Shown here: positions 18,218-26,888 of the stretch, in pieces
Position numbering within the stretch: position 1 is the stretch's first letter
Layout of the letters: the number at the start of each line of letters is the position of its first letter
Assembly (NCBI RefSeq): GCF_006442795.2
Contig: NZ_CP083956.1
Span: forward strand, 3,697,501-3,761,500
Length of the DNA stretch: 64,000 nt
Reading direction: 5' to 3'
Source: Mesorhizobium sp. B1-1-8
Lineage (GTDB): Bacteria; Pseudomonadota; Alphaproteobacteria; Rhizobiales; Rhizobiaceae
The notes under the pieces: model-generated
Told to the model about the DNA's origin: nothing
What the model saw: the letters and a program-made list of their open reading frames with translations, nothing else
Database searches by the model: none
Made by a program: the position numbers and the translations under genes

Positions 18218-20212
18218 CTATTTCTGCTTCAGCCGGCGCGAGAAGCGCAGCCATTTGTCCTCCGCCGGCTTTGGCTGCGCGAGGATCGTCGTGAGCTCGC
18301 GGGGCAGGGTGGGAACGAGCGGCTTCTTGGTCGCGACGCCATCGGCGATGGCGACGACGCTGTGGTAGAATTCTTCGCCCGAGAGCGAGCGCGGCGGCAC
18401 CGCCTCGTGCATCACGCTGATCACCGTGACATCCGGGCAATTGTCCTTGATCGCCTGGTGGAAGGCGATCTTGCCTTCGGGGTCGAGCGCGCCGGTCGCT
18501 TCGTCGAGGAACAAAAGTCCTGGCTGCTGCAGGATGATGCGGGCGACCACCAGCTTCTGCTTTTGGCCGCCGGACAGAACCTGGTCCCAGATCTTGCCCT
18601 CGCGGCTCTCGTCGGCCAGATGCTCGATGAAGTCGCCAAGGCCGGCCTTGTGCAAGGCCGATGCCACCTGCGCGTCGCTGTGATCGTTCTCGGAGCCTGG
18701 GAGGCAGACCAGCTGCTTCAGCGAAACCTGCTGCAGCTTGACCTCCTGGGCGGCGTAGAAGCTGGTGATCCCTTCCGGGAACACGACGGTGCCGCGGCCG
18801 TAAGGCCAAAGCCCGTTGATCGCCTTGATCAGCGAGGTCTTGCCGCAGCCCGACTCGCCCTTGAGGAAGGTCCACTCGCCGCGGCGGAAGCGCAGATTTG
18901 CGGCGCTGAGGAAGGGCGTGGCGTCCTCGCCCTGATGCGCCAGTTCCAGCTTCTGGATGGTCAGGCCGAACACCGGATTCTGGCTGCTGTAAACGAAATC
19001 CGAGCGACCGGTCTGACGGTAGAACTCCTGCGGCTGCTGGACGTTTTCAATCGCGTTGGCGAGCTCGGTCACGCGCTGGCTGTTGGCCCTGAGTGCCGCA
19101 ATGGCCGGCATCACATGGATGAACCACGAGCACTGGCTGATAAGCTGGGCTACCATTTCGGAGCCGGTAATGTAGCCTTTATAATCCAGGCGGTTATGGA
19201 TGAACGACACCAGGCCTGGCCCGTAAGCAACAATGCGGCCCCCGATGAAATTGTAGATCAGCTCGAATGACGTGTAGCTGTTGTTTACGATATTGAGCCG
19301 GCCCCAGGTTTTGTCGATATCGACATAGAGCCTGTCGTGCATCGACTTTTGCACGTTCTCGCCATGCGAGGCGGCGACATGGAAGCTGCGGCGCAGGAAC
19401 GTCGTCAACTCACTGCGGTAGCTGCCCTCGGCTTTCTGCATGCGGATGTTGAGACGCTCCAGCATGCTGCCGAGCTTGACGGCGATCCAGGTGTTGAGCG
19501 GCACGTAGACGGCAACCGCCAGAAAGGAGAGGACGGCGCTGCCATAGCTGCCAAGAAATTCCAAACCTTTGACCTCTACTGACGACTGCAGCAGGTTCTG
19601 GCCGATGAAGTAGAGCGAAGTCGCAACGCCAAACACGCCCATGGCGAGGCCGATCGCGCCGCCGGTCATATCCTTGATCGATTCCTGAATGCGCTGGTCG
19701 ATGTTGTCGGGTGCCACGATGCCGCCAGCCGCCGAACCATTCTGGGCATGGAAATGGGTATGGTTGCCGTCGAGCAGAGCCTGGTTGAACTGGCTGTTCA
19801 GCCAGCCACGCCATTTTCGGTGCAAGGTTGCAGAGACAAGACCTCGCACGCCGGTGAAGCCGGCATCCTTGAGCACGACCAGCAGCACCAATATGCCGGC
19901 ATTGGTCAGAATTGCCTGCAGTGGGTGGGTATTGGCGGCATCGTGGAGGAAGGCGATCGAATTGCCCAACTCGCCCAATGCTACGGCAAACCATACGCCC
20001 GCCTTGCTGGACAGCGCCGTGAGCAGCGCGATGACGAGGGTGAGGGTCCAGGCTTCCTTCCAGCGGTCGGAGAACCAGTAAGCCCGCATCAGCCCCCAGA
20101 AGGTGCGCATTGACGAAACCGGCGTCAGGGGCGAGGGCTTGGGTGCCTCGCCGGGTAGTTCTGCCGGTATTGTACGTCCTGGTCTGTCGACCCGAATCAC
20201 TATCCCGCCCAA
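18218..20212 (-). CDS. BacA/SbmA-like ABC transporter, fused permease and ATPase
   Basis: Encodes up to 664 residues. The N-terminal two thirds is an SbmA/BacA-type membrane domain with several helices and the family-typical stretch DNIDQRIQESIKD near residue 170. The C-terminal third is an ABC ATPase with Walker A GESGCGKTS, signature LSGGQKQK and Walker B LLFLDEATGAL. This architecture (YddA/BclA type) imports peptides; the related BacA and BclA proteins protect rhizobia from plant NCR peptides. The specific substrate here is not shown. The start is uncertain: TTG at 20212 gives a 34-residue polar extension, and ATG at 20110 is an alternative; neither has a strong ribosome-binding site. An operator-like palindrome lies just upstream. 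Confidence 0.85.
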   Translation of the reverse strand: MGGIVIRVDRPGRTIPAELPGEAPKPSPLTPVSSMRTFWGLMRAYWFSDRWKEAWTLTLVIALLTALSSKAGVWFAVALGELGNSIAFLHDAANTHPLQAILTNAGILVLLVVLKDAGFTGVRGLVSATLHRKWRGWLNSQFNQALLDGNHTHFHAQNGSAAGGIVAPDNIDQRIQESIKDMTGGAIGLAMGVFGVATSLYFIGQNLLQSSVEVKGLEFLGSYGSAVLSFLAVAVYVPLNTWIAVKLGSMLERLNIRMQKAEGSYRSELTTFLRRSFHVAASHGENVQKSMHDRLYVDIDKTWGRLNIVNNSYTSFELIYNFIGGRIVAYGPGLVSFIHNRLDYKGYITGSEMVAQLISQCSWFIHVMPAIAALRANSQRVTELANAIENVQQPQEFYRQTGRSDFVYSSQNPVFGLTIQKLELAHQGEDATPFLSAANLRFRRGEWTFLKGESGCGKTSLIKAINGLWPYGRGTVVFPEGITSFYAAQEVKLQQVSLKQLVCLPGSENDHSDAQVASALHKAGLGDFIEHLADESREGKIWDQVLSGGQKQKLVVARIILQQPGLLFLDEATGALDPEGKIAFHQAIKDNCPDVTVISVMHEAVPPRSLSGEEFYHSVVAIADGVATKKPLVPTLPRELTTILAQPKPAEDKWLRFSRRLKQK

Positions 20213-20226
20213 ACCTTTTTTAGTTT

Positions 20227-20243
20227 TGTTACACAGAGTAACA
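20227..20243. promoter_or_regulatory. operator-like palindrome upstream of the BacA/SbmA-like gene
   Basis: TGTTAC-N5-GTAACA is a perfect 6+6 palindrome with a 5-base spacer. On the minus strand it falls between a possible -35 (TTGGTG) and a weak -10 (ACTAAA) 17 bases apart, where a repressor would block transcription. The regulator is unknown. Confidence 0.4.
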
Positions 20244-20403
20244 CCAATTGATCATTTTCTATTAATTTTTCTGCCCCCCGACTGTGAACCGGGCCACGCG
20301 CCGTTGCAGCAAGGCAACAGAGGGCTTCGACCGGCCTGATGCTGCCGACCGGAATTGGCGCTTTATTTCATAAGGTTAAATAGCGTGCGCGGCGTGACAT
20401 GAT

Positions 20404-20420
20404 GCTTCCCTAAGGGAAGC
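20404..20420. repeat. perfect 8+8 inverted repeat
   Basis: GCTTCCCT-A-AGGGAAGC forms a near-continuous palindrome in the gap between the ABC transporter and the DsbA-like gene. The one-base centre suits a dimeric DNA-binding protein better than an RNA hairpin. No T-run follows on either strand. Confidence 0.45.
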
Positions 20421-20608
20421 TGAAAACACGGTTTTGTGAACAAAAATCTACTGCCAGCGATGCGAATTTCCCACTGCACGCCGGCCGGGACGGCCGAAAA
20501 AGTGCCGTCCATGATCTCTTCCGGCTTGCCCGAATCGTCCTCCCGGGGCCGCGAAGTGACCGGAACTTGGGGGTGCCGGCGGCGTCGTGTCTGTCGGTGA
20601 CGATCCGT

Positions 20609-21289
20609 TCAATCCACCGTTTCCAGCTCTCCGCGCGCCTTGGCCTGAGCGACCTGCCGAATGGCGTCGGCGAGCGTGTCGGCATCCTGGGCGCCCATCA
20701 CCGCATATTTGCCTTCGAGCAGGAAGCAAGGCACGCCGGTGATGCCCATGCGCGATGCGGTCGCGATCTCGGTGCGAACGGCATCGACATCGGCATCCGT
20801 CGGCAGCAGCGTCTCGACCACCGTGGCATCCATGCCCGCCTCGCGGGCTGCCTCGACCAGCACGACGTGATCGCCGAGATCAGCGCCTTCCTCGAAATTC
20901 AGCTGGAACAGGCGGCGCACCAGCCGGTTCTGCACGTCCTCGCCGGCCGCGCCTGCCCAGCGGATGACGCGGTGCGCGTCGAGCGTGTTGGGCGCGACCT
21001 TGATGGCGCCGAAGGCAAAGCCGATTCCTTCGGCTTCGCCGAGCGGCTCGATGCGGGCATGGATCTGGCGGATACGCTCCTCGCTGCCGAATTTGCCCAG
21101 CATGTATTCGCGACGGTCCATGCCTTTAGGCGGAATGGTCGGGTCGAGCTGGAACGGCCGCCAGCGCACATGCACGTCGACGTCACTGGCGGCGGCAATC
21201 GCCTTGTCCAGCCGCTTCTGACCGATGAAGCACCAGGGACAGACGACATCGGACACGACATCAACGGTGATCGAGTTCTCGGCGCTCAT
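20609..21289 (-). CDS. DsbA-family oxidoreductase (FrnE type)
   Basis: Encodes 226 residues. A thioredoxin-fold DsbA domain opens with DVVSDVVCPWC, active-site C17-x-x-C20, and has the cis-proline loop in GITGVPCF near 180. The length and the inserted helical domain fit the FrnE/YwbO-like branch. There is no signal peptide, so it is a cytoplasmic disulfide or polyketide-type oxidoreductase rather than periplasmic DsbA. It lies 39 bases downstream of the YejA-like gene on the same strand, so the two may share a transcript. Confidence 0.85.
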   Translation of the reverse strand: MSAENSITVDVVSDVVCPWCFIGQKRLDKAIAAASDVDVHVRWRPFQLDPTIPPKGMDRREYMLGKFGSEERIRQIHARIEPLGEAEGIGFAFGAIKVAPNTLDAHRVIRWAGAAGEDVQNRLVRRLFQLNFEEGADLGDHVVLVEAAREAGMDATVVETLLPTDADVDAVRTEIATASRMGITGVPCFLLEGKYAVMGAQDADTLADAIRQVAQAKARGELETVD

Positions 21290-21328
21290 AAATCGTCTCC
21301 TTGTCCTGGGATCGATTGGGCCCTGGGA

Positions 21329-23149
21329 TCAGTTGGGCTTTCGCCACCAGGCCGGCAGCTGATAGCCGAATATGGGGGTCTTTTGCGGATGGTCCAGATA
21401 ATTCCAGTAAGCGACCCATTGCTGGGTGTTGTACTGCATCGGCACCATGTAGTTGCCCGAGATCAGCAACCGGTCGAGGACACGCACGGCCGCGACATAG
21501 TCTTGCTTGGTTCGCGCCCTCAGCATGGCGTCCATAGCGGCATCTATCGCGGGATCGGCAACACCGGCCAGGTTAAAGGAGCCTTCCCTTTTGGCTTCCG
21601 AAGATCCCCAGCGAAAGGTCTGCTCGATGCCGGGAGACAGTGAATTGCTGAAGCCGCTGGATCCGACCAGCACTTCGAAGTCGAACCGCTGCTTGCGCGA
21701 CTGGATCTGGTCGCCGTCGAGGCTGCGGATTGAGACGTTGATGCCGATTTTCTCCAGGGTGCGCTGGTAGATGGCGGCGAGCCGCTCTTCATCCTGCGAG
21801 GAGGTCAGTATCTCGAAGCCGAAGGGGTTTCCCTGCGGATCGCGCATGGTCCCGTCCTCAATGCGGTAGCCAGCGCTTTTCAGCAGCCCGAAGGCCGCTT
21901 TCAGGACCTTGCGGTCCTGGCCGGAGCCGTCGGTGACCGGCGGCCGCCAGGTTCCGTCCATGACGTCGGCGGGCACGCGGCCGGGATAGGGGGCAAGCAA
22001 TGCCTTTTCCCGGTCGTCGGCCGGATGGCCGAGCGCTGAAAGCTCGGAATTCTGCCAATAGCTCATGGTGCGGTTGAACTTGCCGCCGAAAAGATTCTTG
22101 TTCGCCCATTCGAAGTCGTAGAGCATGCCGAGCGCGCGCCGCACGAGCGGATTGGAAAATTTCGGCAACCTGGTATTGAACAGGAAACCAGTCACCACCG
22201 GCGGAATGCCGGTGTCGAAGTTTTCCGCCTTCACCTCGCCCCTGTGGAAAGCCGGAAAGTCGATATCGCGCTCGCGCTTGACCGGATCGGTTTCCTCGTC
22301 GGTGGAGCAGATGCCTTTCTTGAACGCTTCCGTCCTGGCGTTGGCGTTGAGGAAATATTCGATGGTGATCTGGTCGAAATTGTCGAAGCCGCGCTTGGCG
22401 GGCATGTCCTTGCCCCAATAGTCGGGATTGCGCTTGAAGACGATGCGCTGCCCGGGCTGTATCTTGTCCACGGTATAGGGACCGCTGCCAATCAAAGGCT
22501 TCAGCGTGGTCTTGTCGAAGGTCTCCTTGTCGAAGGCATGTTTCGGGATGATCGGCGTCAGCGCGATGATCAACGGGAATTCGCGATTGGCTTTGTCGTT
22601 GAAGGTGAACTTCACGCTGTGCTCGCCGGTCTTCTCCAGCTTGGCGATCAGGCTCATGCGGTCGCTGTAGGGCGGGCGGCCCTTGTCGGTGAAGACATCA
22701 TAGGTGAATAGCACGTCGTCCGGTGTGACGGGCTGCCCGTCCGACCACTTTGCGTTGGGGTTGAGATGGAACTCGATGCTCTTGCGCTCCGGATCCATGT
22801 CGGCGCTGTCGGCAAGCAGGCCGTAGAGGCTGAAGGGCTCGTCGTAATTGCGCTGCATCAGCGGCTCGAAGACGAGGTTGCCGTAGACCGTGTCGATCAT
22901 GCCGCGCGCCGTGGTGCGCAGGCTTTTCAAGATGAACGGGTTCAAATTGTCGAAGCTGCCGACGACGCAATAGGTGATGCTGCCGCCTTTCGGCGCGTCG
23001 GGATTGACGTAATCGAAATGCGCATAGTCAGCCGGCAGCGCCGGCTCGCCCTGCATGGCAATGCCGTACTTCGGCTCCGACTGGGCCGGAAGCAGCGAAA
23101 GGGCCAGAAACGAGGTCGCGGCAATCAGCCGAACGAGAACGCGGTCCAT
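21329..23149 (-). CDS. YejA-like peptide ABC transporter substrate-binding protein
   Basis: Encodes 606 residues. An N-terminal signal peptide (about 1-24, ending AQSEP) directs it to the periplasm, and the rest is a family 5 solute-binding protein. Features fitting YejA are HFDYVNPDAPKGG (about 44-56), NPNAKWSDGQPVTPDDVLF near 135 and PLIGSGPYTV near 220. YejABEF imports peptides such as microcin C and affects peptide resistance in rhizobia. No yejBEF permease or ATPase gene is adjacent, so this is an orphan binding protein. GGAGACGG lies immediately before the ATG. Confidence 0.85.
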   Translation of the reverse strand: MDRVLVRLIAATSFLALSLLPAQSEPKYGIAMQGEPALPADYAHFDYVNPDAPKGGSITYCVVGSFDNLNPFILKSLRTTARGMIDTVYGNLVFEPLMQRNYDEPFSLYGLLADSADMDPERKSIEFHLNPNAKWSDGQPVTPDDVLFTYDVFTDKGRPPYSDRMSLIAKLEKTGEHSVKFTFNDKANREFPLIIALTPIIPKHAFDKETFDKTTLKPLIGSGPYTVDKIQPGQRIVFKRNPDYWGKDMPAKRGFDNFDQITIEYFLNANARTEAFKKGICSTDEETDPVKRERDIDFPAFHRGEVKAENFDTGIPPVVTGFLFNTRLPKFSNPLVRRALGMLYDFEWANKNLFGGKFNRTMSYWQNSELSALGHPADDREKALLAPYPGRVPADVMDGTWRPPVTDGSGQDRKVLKAAFGLLKSAGYRIEDGTMRDPQGNPFGFEILTSSQDEERLAAIYQRTLEKIGINVSIRSLDGDQIQSRKQRFDFEVLVGSSGFSNSLSPGIEQTFRWGSSEAKREGSFNLAGVADPAIDAAMDAMLRARTKQDYVAAVRVLDRLLISGNYMVPMQYNTQQWVAYWNYLDHPQKTPIFGYQLPAWWRKPN

Positions 23150-23206
23150 GACCGTCTCCTTGCCGGGCGGTTTTGTGATTCGCCATGCACCCTAGAGCAT
23201 TTCGCC

Positions 23207-23223
23207 CGCCGATTGAATCGGCG
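23207..23223. repeat. short inverted repeat after CTAGAGCATTT
   Basis: CGCCGAT-TGA-ATCGGCG, a perfect 7+7 hairpin about 15 bases after CTAGAGC, a string that often opens short intergenic repeats in rhizobia. It lies in a 290-base divergent gap between the YejA-like and IalB-family genes with no other visible feature. Confidence 0.35.
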
Positions 23224-23441
23224 CGCCCAAGGAGTCGCTGTCCAGGCAGACCGCTGCCAGCGGAAGCGTGCCTGCGACACGAGCCCGTCAAGAATCGCGG
23301 AGAGCGGGCTGGATTCGGCATCGCCGGCAGTGTAACACGCGCACCGAAGTCATGCTGTTGCCTCATTTCGGCAACAGGTAGCGGGACCACACGGCGCGAA
23401 GAAGCCGGTCTCCGGGATCATTTGAGAGGAAAGTGCACCAT

Positions 23442-24062
23442 ATGACGATCAACGCGTACCGCCTTTCGGTGCTGGCCGCAGGCGTGGTCGGCTTCCTGGG
23501 CGCCGGGCTTTTCACCGCCTCGGCGCAGCAGCAGCCGCAGATTCCGCAGGGCTGGTTCAAGGCCTGCACCAAGCAGGAAGACGTCGACATCTGCAATGTG
23601 CAGAACATCGTCACCGCCGGCAACGGCCAGCTCGTCACCGGCATCAGCCTGATCGAGCTGAAGGGCAAGGTGAACCGCAAGGTGTTCCAGGTCACGGTTC
23701 CGACCGGCCGCCTCGTTCCTCCCGGCATCGCTTTGCAGATCGACACCGGCAAGGCGCAGAAGCTCGACTATGTGATCTGCTTCCCCGACCGTTGCGTCGC
23801 CGAAGTGCCGCTGAGCGACCAGCTCGTTGCGTCTTTCAAGAAGGGCCAGGCGATCACGCTGACTTCCATCAACTTCCAGAACCAGCCGAACCCGATCAAG
23901 GTCGCGCTGACCGGCTTCAGCGGTGCCTTTGACGGCCCGCCGCTGCAGCAATCGGACATCGAGGACCGCCAGAAGAAGCTGCAGGACTTCGTCGCCAAGA
24001 ATAACCAGGATTTTGCCAAGAAGCTCAAGGAAGAGCAGGACAAGGCGAAGACGGCCAACTGA
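23442..24062 (+). CDS. invasion-associated locus B (IalB) family protein
   Basis: Encodes 206 residues. A signal peptide (about 1-27, ending TASAQQ) predicts periplasmic or outer-membrane location. The core has the IalB pattern with paired cysteines: GWFKACTKQEDVDICNVQ near 36-53 and VICFPDRC near 108-115. A charged coiled-coil-prone tail (about 165-206) is rich in lysine and glutamine. Bartonella IalB promotes erythrocyte invasion, but the family is widespread in free-living Rhizobiales, where its role is unclear. GAGAGGA lies 11 bases before the ATG at 23442; a GTG at 23433 is too close to it. Confidence 0.85.
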   Translation: MTINAYRLSVLAAGVVGFLGAGLFTASAQQQPQIPQGWFKACTKQEDVDICNVQNIVTAGNGQLVTGISLIELKGKVNRKVFQVTVPTGRLVPPGIALQIDTGKAQKLDYVICFPDRCVAEVPLSDQLVASFKKGQAITLTSINFQNQPNPIKVALTGFSGAFDGPPLQQSDIEDRQKKLQDFVAKNNQDFAKKLKEEQDKAKTAN

Positions 24063-24090
24063 TCGTTCGAAGAAATTTCTCCGGACTGCA

Positions 24091-24119
24091 AAAAGCGGGG
24101 CAAAATCCCCGCTTTTTTT
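24091..24119. terminator. bidirectional intrinsic terminator
   Basis: AGCGGGG (24094-24100) pairs with CCCCGCT (24107-24113), with A's before and a seven-base T run after. It lies between the convergent IalB-family and hspQ genes and could end transcription from both. Confidence 0.85.
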
Positions 24120-24142
24120 GCGATTTTTTCAGTGCGCCGGCT

Positions 24143-24466
24143 TCAGTGCTTCAATTGGCGCTTCGGCTCGTAGCGGCCGTCCGGCAGCTTGTCGAACATC
24201 TCGCCGATCTGCGGATGCCGGACCGGCTCGCCCGTCCGGTCCTCGAGCAGGTTCTGCTCGGACACATAGGCAACGTATTCGGTTTCGGAATTCTCGGCGA
24301 GCAAATGGTAGAAAGGCTGGTCCTTGCGCGGACGCACGTCCGCGGGGATGGCTTCGTACCATTCTTCGGAGTTGGCGAACTGCGGATCGACATCGAAGAT
24401 GATGCCACGGAACGGGAACAGCCGGTGGCGAACCACCTGTCCGATCGCGAATTTGGCTGTTTTCAT
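24143..24466 (-). CDS. hspQ: heat shock protein HspQ (YccV-like)
   Basis: Encodes 107 residues, the usual HspQ length. The signature FAIGQVVRHRLFPFRGIIFDVDP spans about residues 5-27 and the second conserved block is QPFYHLLAENSETEYVAYVSEQNL near 50-73. The family binds hemimethylated DNA in vitro and acts as an adaptor or enhancer of Lon proteolysis in enteric bacteria. Two adjacent ATGs exist; the second, giving MKTAKF, has better spacing to GGTGAG. It is a single gene converging on the IalB-family gene. Confidence 0.88.
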   Translation of the reverse strand: MKTAKFAIGQVVRHRLFPFRGIIFDVDPQFANSEEWYEAIPADVRPRKDQPFYHLLAENSETEYVAYVSEQNLLEDRTGEPVRHPQIGEMFDKLPDGRYEPKRQLKH

Positions 24467-24673
24467 CATACTCACCACTTGGGGCTTTCGCTGCGAGCGA
24501 AACGCCCTAACACCTTGAAATTACGCGTTACGCCACCAAAAATCGACCCCGACTTTTGGGTTGGTGCCCATTTGGCGTAGACGCTGCCGCAATTCAATGC
24601 CGGGCGGCCCGACTTGCCCGAGTTGCGGATCGGGTGCCGCAAGGATTTCGCAATCGCAAACTGAAACCGCGTC

Positions 24674-25885
24674 TTACCGCCCGGCTTGCCGCCTGAAACC
24701 GCCGGCGAGCGCCTGGAAGCCGCTGCCTGGCCTTAGCCCCTCGCGCATGAAGAAGGCGCGCAGCGGCGCGAAGCTGCCCAGCACATTGAGGCCTGCGCTA
24801 CGCACCAGCTGAGCGGGCAGCATGTCGGACAGCAACGACATGTTGAGCAGGTTTACGGCGCTGCTGCGCACAAATACATCCGGCCGGCGCCTGGTGTCGT
24901 AGGCGGCCAGACTTGTCCTCGATCCCGGATCGTTACGGTTTTCGTCAGCGATTCCAATCAAGTCGTCGATATCCCTGATGCCGAGGTTGAGGCCCTGCGC
25001 GCCGATCGGCGGGAACACATGGGCGGCTTCGCCGACAAGCGCGACACGATTTTGCGCAAAGCGCACTGGCGAAGCCGCGGAAAGCGGATAGATCTGGCGG
25101 CCGGGCTCGACCGAGATCCGGCCTAGCATCGATTGCATCTGTTCCTCGACCCGCGCCGACAGCGAGGCATCATCGAGCGCGGCCAATTCCTTCGCCGTTT
25201 CCGGCTTTACGACCCAGACCAGGCTGGAGCGTTTGCCGGGCAGCGGCACCTGCGTGAACGGCCCGGTTTCCGTGTGGAATTCGGTCGAGATAAAGCCATG
25301 CTCGCTGCGGTGGCCGAAATTGAGAACGAGCGCCGACTGCGGATAAGACCGCGCGGAAGCGCGTATGCCGGCCGCCTCGCGGGCCGGCGACAGGCGCCCG
25401 TCGGCCGCAACCGCCAGCGACGCCGAAACCTCACTGCCGTCGGCCAGGCTGGCATGGGCCTGGTCTGCCTCGAGGCGCCAGGCCTCGACCATCGACTTGC
25501 GCCATTCGATGCCGGCACGGGCCGAAACGGCCTTGGCGAGAACCGGGATCAGAATCGTGTTCGGCAGATTGATCCCGAACTGCTCCTCGCCGATCTCGCT
25601 GGCGCGGAAAGTGACGGTCGGGCTGCGGATCAGCCTGCGGGTGGCGTCGACGATGCGCATTACCTTCAGCGGCGCCGCCTGCGACCTGAGCTCGTCAAGC
25701 ACGCCCAGGCGATCGAGCATCTTGAGGGCAGGGTTCATCAGGGCGGTGGTGCGGCCGTCGTCGCTTGCAGCCTTGGGGCCTGCCAGCGTCACGGTAAAGC
25801 CGGCCTTGGCAAAACCGAGTGCCGCGATGAGGCCGGCCGGACCGCTGCCGGCAACCAATATGCGGGCTTTGTCGTTCTGCTCCAC
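24674..25885 (-). CDS. UbiH/UbiF-type FAD-dependent hydroxylase
   Basis: Encodes 403 residues of a flavoprotein monooxygenase. The FAD-binding GSGPAG is near residue 14, the DG motif is AADGRLSPARE near 164 and the second FAD motif is VALVGEAAHVFPPIGAQG near 285, where the usual GD is GE. The C-terminal half fits the UbiH/UbiF/VisC family that hydroxylates ubiquinone precursors, although the exact ring position cannot be read from sequence. GTG at 25885 is preferred because GGAAG lies six bases upstream; TTG at 25900 has no ribosome-binding site. It is divergent from the DUF2182 gene. Confidence 0.8.
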   Translation of the reverse strand: MEQNDKARILVAGSGPAGLIAALGFAKAGFTVTLAGPKAASDDGRTTALMNPALKMLDRLGVLDELRSQAAPLKVMRIVDATRRLIRSPTVTFRASEIGEEQFGINLPNTILIPVLAKAVSARAGIEWRKSMVEAWRLEADQAHASLADGSEVSASLAVAADGRLSPAREAAGIRASARSYPQSALVLNFGHRSEHGFISTEFHTETGPFTQVPLPGKRSSLVWVVKPETAKELAALDDASLSARVEEQMQSMLGRISVEPGRQIYPLSAASPVRFAQNRVALVGEAAHVFPPIGAQGLNLGIRDIDDLIGIADENRNDPGSRTSLAAYDTRRRPDVFVRSSAVNLLNMSLLSDMLPAQLVRSAGLNVLGSFAPLRAFFMREGLRPGSGFQALAGGFRRQAGR

Positions 25886-25986
25886 GCGAGGCTTCCACAA
25901 TGAAGGGCGATCCGTCGGCCCTGTATGCGGATATAGGTCAGATCGGCCGGCTTGATCAACACGGCGATTCGGCCCATTCGAATGCC

Positions 25987-26877
25987 ATGAGCGCCCAGGA
26001 TCATGATTTCAGCCATCTCGACCGAGCCGGCCGCGCGACGGCAGGCCTTGCGCGCAGCCCGCGCCCGACGGTGACGCTCGCCATTGGCATGGCTATCGTC
26101 CTTGCCTGGTATGTGCTGGCTGCGATGGCGATCCGCGGCACCGAGAGCCGCCTTGCCGGCGCTCCAGGCGATGCGCTGCTCCGACACTTGCCGCAATTGC
26201 CGTTGCCCGAGTTTCTCGATCGCTTTTTCGCGCTCTGCCTGGTCCCGGCGCCGCTCGCGGGCTCGATCGTCACGCAAGCCTGCGCTCTCGTCCTGATGTG
26301 GTTCCTGATGGCGGTGGCGGCGATGCTGCCTTCGGCGGCGCCAATGATCCATACCTATTGCGAGATTGCCGACACCGCCAGGATCAAAGGCGAGCCGGTC
26401 GTCCATCCGCTGGTGCTGGTTGCCGGATATCTGACGACCTGGCTCGGCGCTTCAGTGCCGTTCGCCGCGCTGACGATGGCGATCTATGCTTTCGCCGGCT
26501 CGGGGCAGGTGCTCGATCCCGTTGCCGGATTTGCCGGGGCCGCCGCCCTGCTGATTGCCGGCCTTTATCAGTTCAGCGGCCTGAAGCAGGCCTGCCTGAA
26601 CAAATGCCGCAATCCGTTCTCGATCCTGTTTGCCAACTGGAGCGCGAATCCCCGGCGCATCTTCCGGCTTGGCCTCAGGCAAGGCATCTGGTGCCTGGGC
26701 TGTTGCTGGGCCTTGATGCTGGTGATGTTCGCGGTCGGTGCGATGAACATCTTCTGGATGGCGCTGATCGGCCTGTTCACCCTGATCGAAAAACAGACGC
26801 AAGGCAGGATGGCAAGCCGGGTGGCGGGTGCGATACTGCTTGTGTGGGCTGGCGCCCTGCTATTAATTTCGGCGTGA
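25987..26877 (+). CDS. DUF2182 membrane protein (predicted metal-binding)
   Basis: Encodes 296 residues with about seven hydrophobic helices. The family signature is MWFLMAVAAMLPSAAPMI near 105-122, followed by a hydrophilic segment. A cysteine pair occurs in CLNKC (about 200). The function is not established. The DUF1326 gene begins 11 bases downstream, a pairing I recognise from many alphaproteobacteria and consistent with a shared membrane or metal-related role. An ATG at 25900 would extend the protein by 29 polar residues and has a weak GAGG upstream, so the start is not certain. Confidence 0.75.
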   Translation: MSAQDHDFSHLDRAGRATAGLARSPRPTVTLAIGMAIVLAWYVLAAMAIRGTESRLAGAPGDALLRHLPQLPLPEFLDRFFALCLVPAPLAGSIVTQACALVLMWFLMAVAAMLPSAAPMIHTYCEIADTARIKGEPVVHPLVLVAGYLTTWLGASVPFAALTMAIYAFAGSGQVLDPVAGFAGAAALLIAGLYQFSGLKQACLNKCRNPFSILFANWSANPRRIFRLGLRQGIWCLGCCWALMLVMFAVGAMNIFWMALIGLFTLIEKQTQGRMASRVAGAILLVWAGALLLISA

Positions 26878-26888
26878 GGGAGAATTCG

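Larger units (their letters stand above)
20213..20608. other. intergenic region upstream of the ABC transporter
   Basis: About 395 bases of relatively AT-rich sequence without a gene. It holds two perfect inverted repeats, at 20227-20243 and 20404-20420. It lies upstream of the ABC transporter and downstream of the DsbA-like gene, both on the minus strand. Confidence 0.6.
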
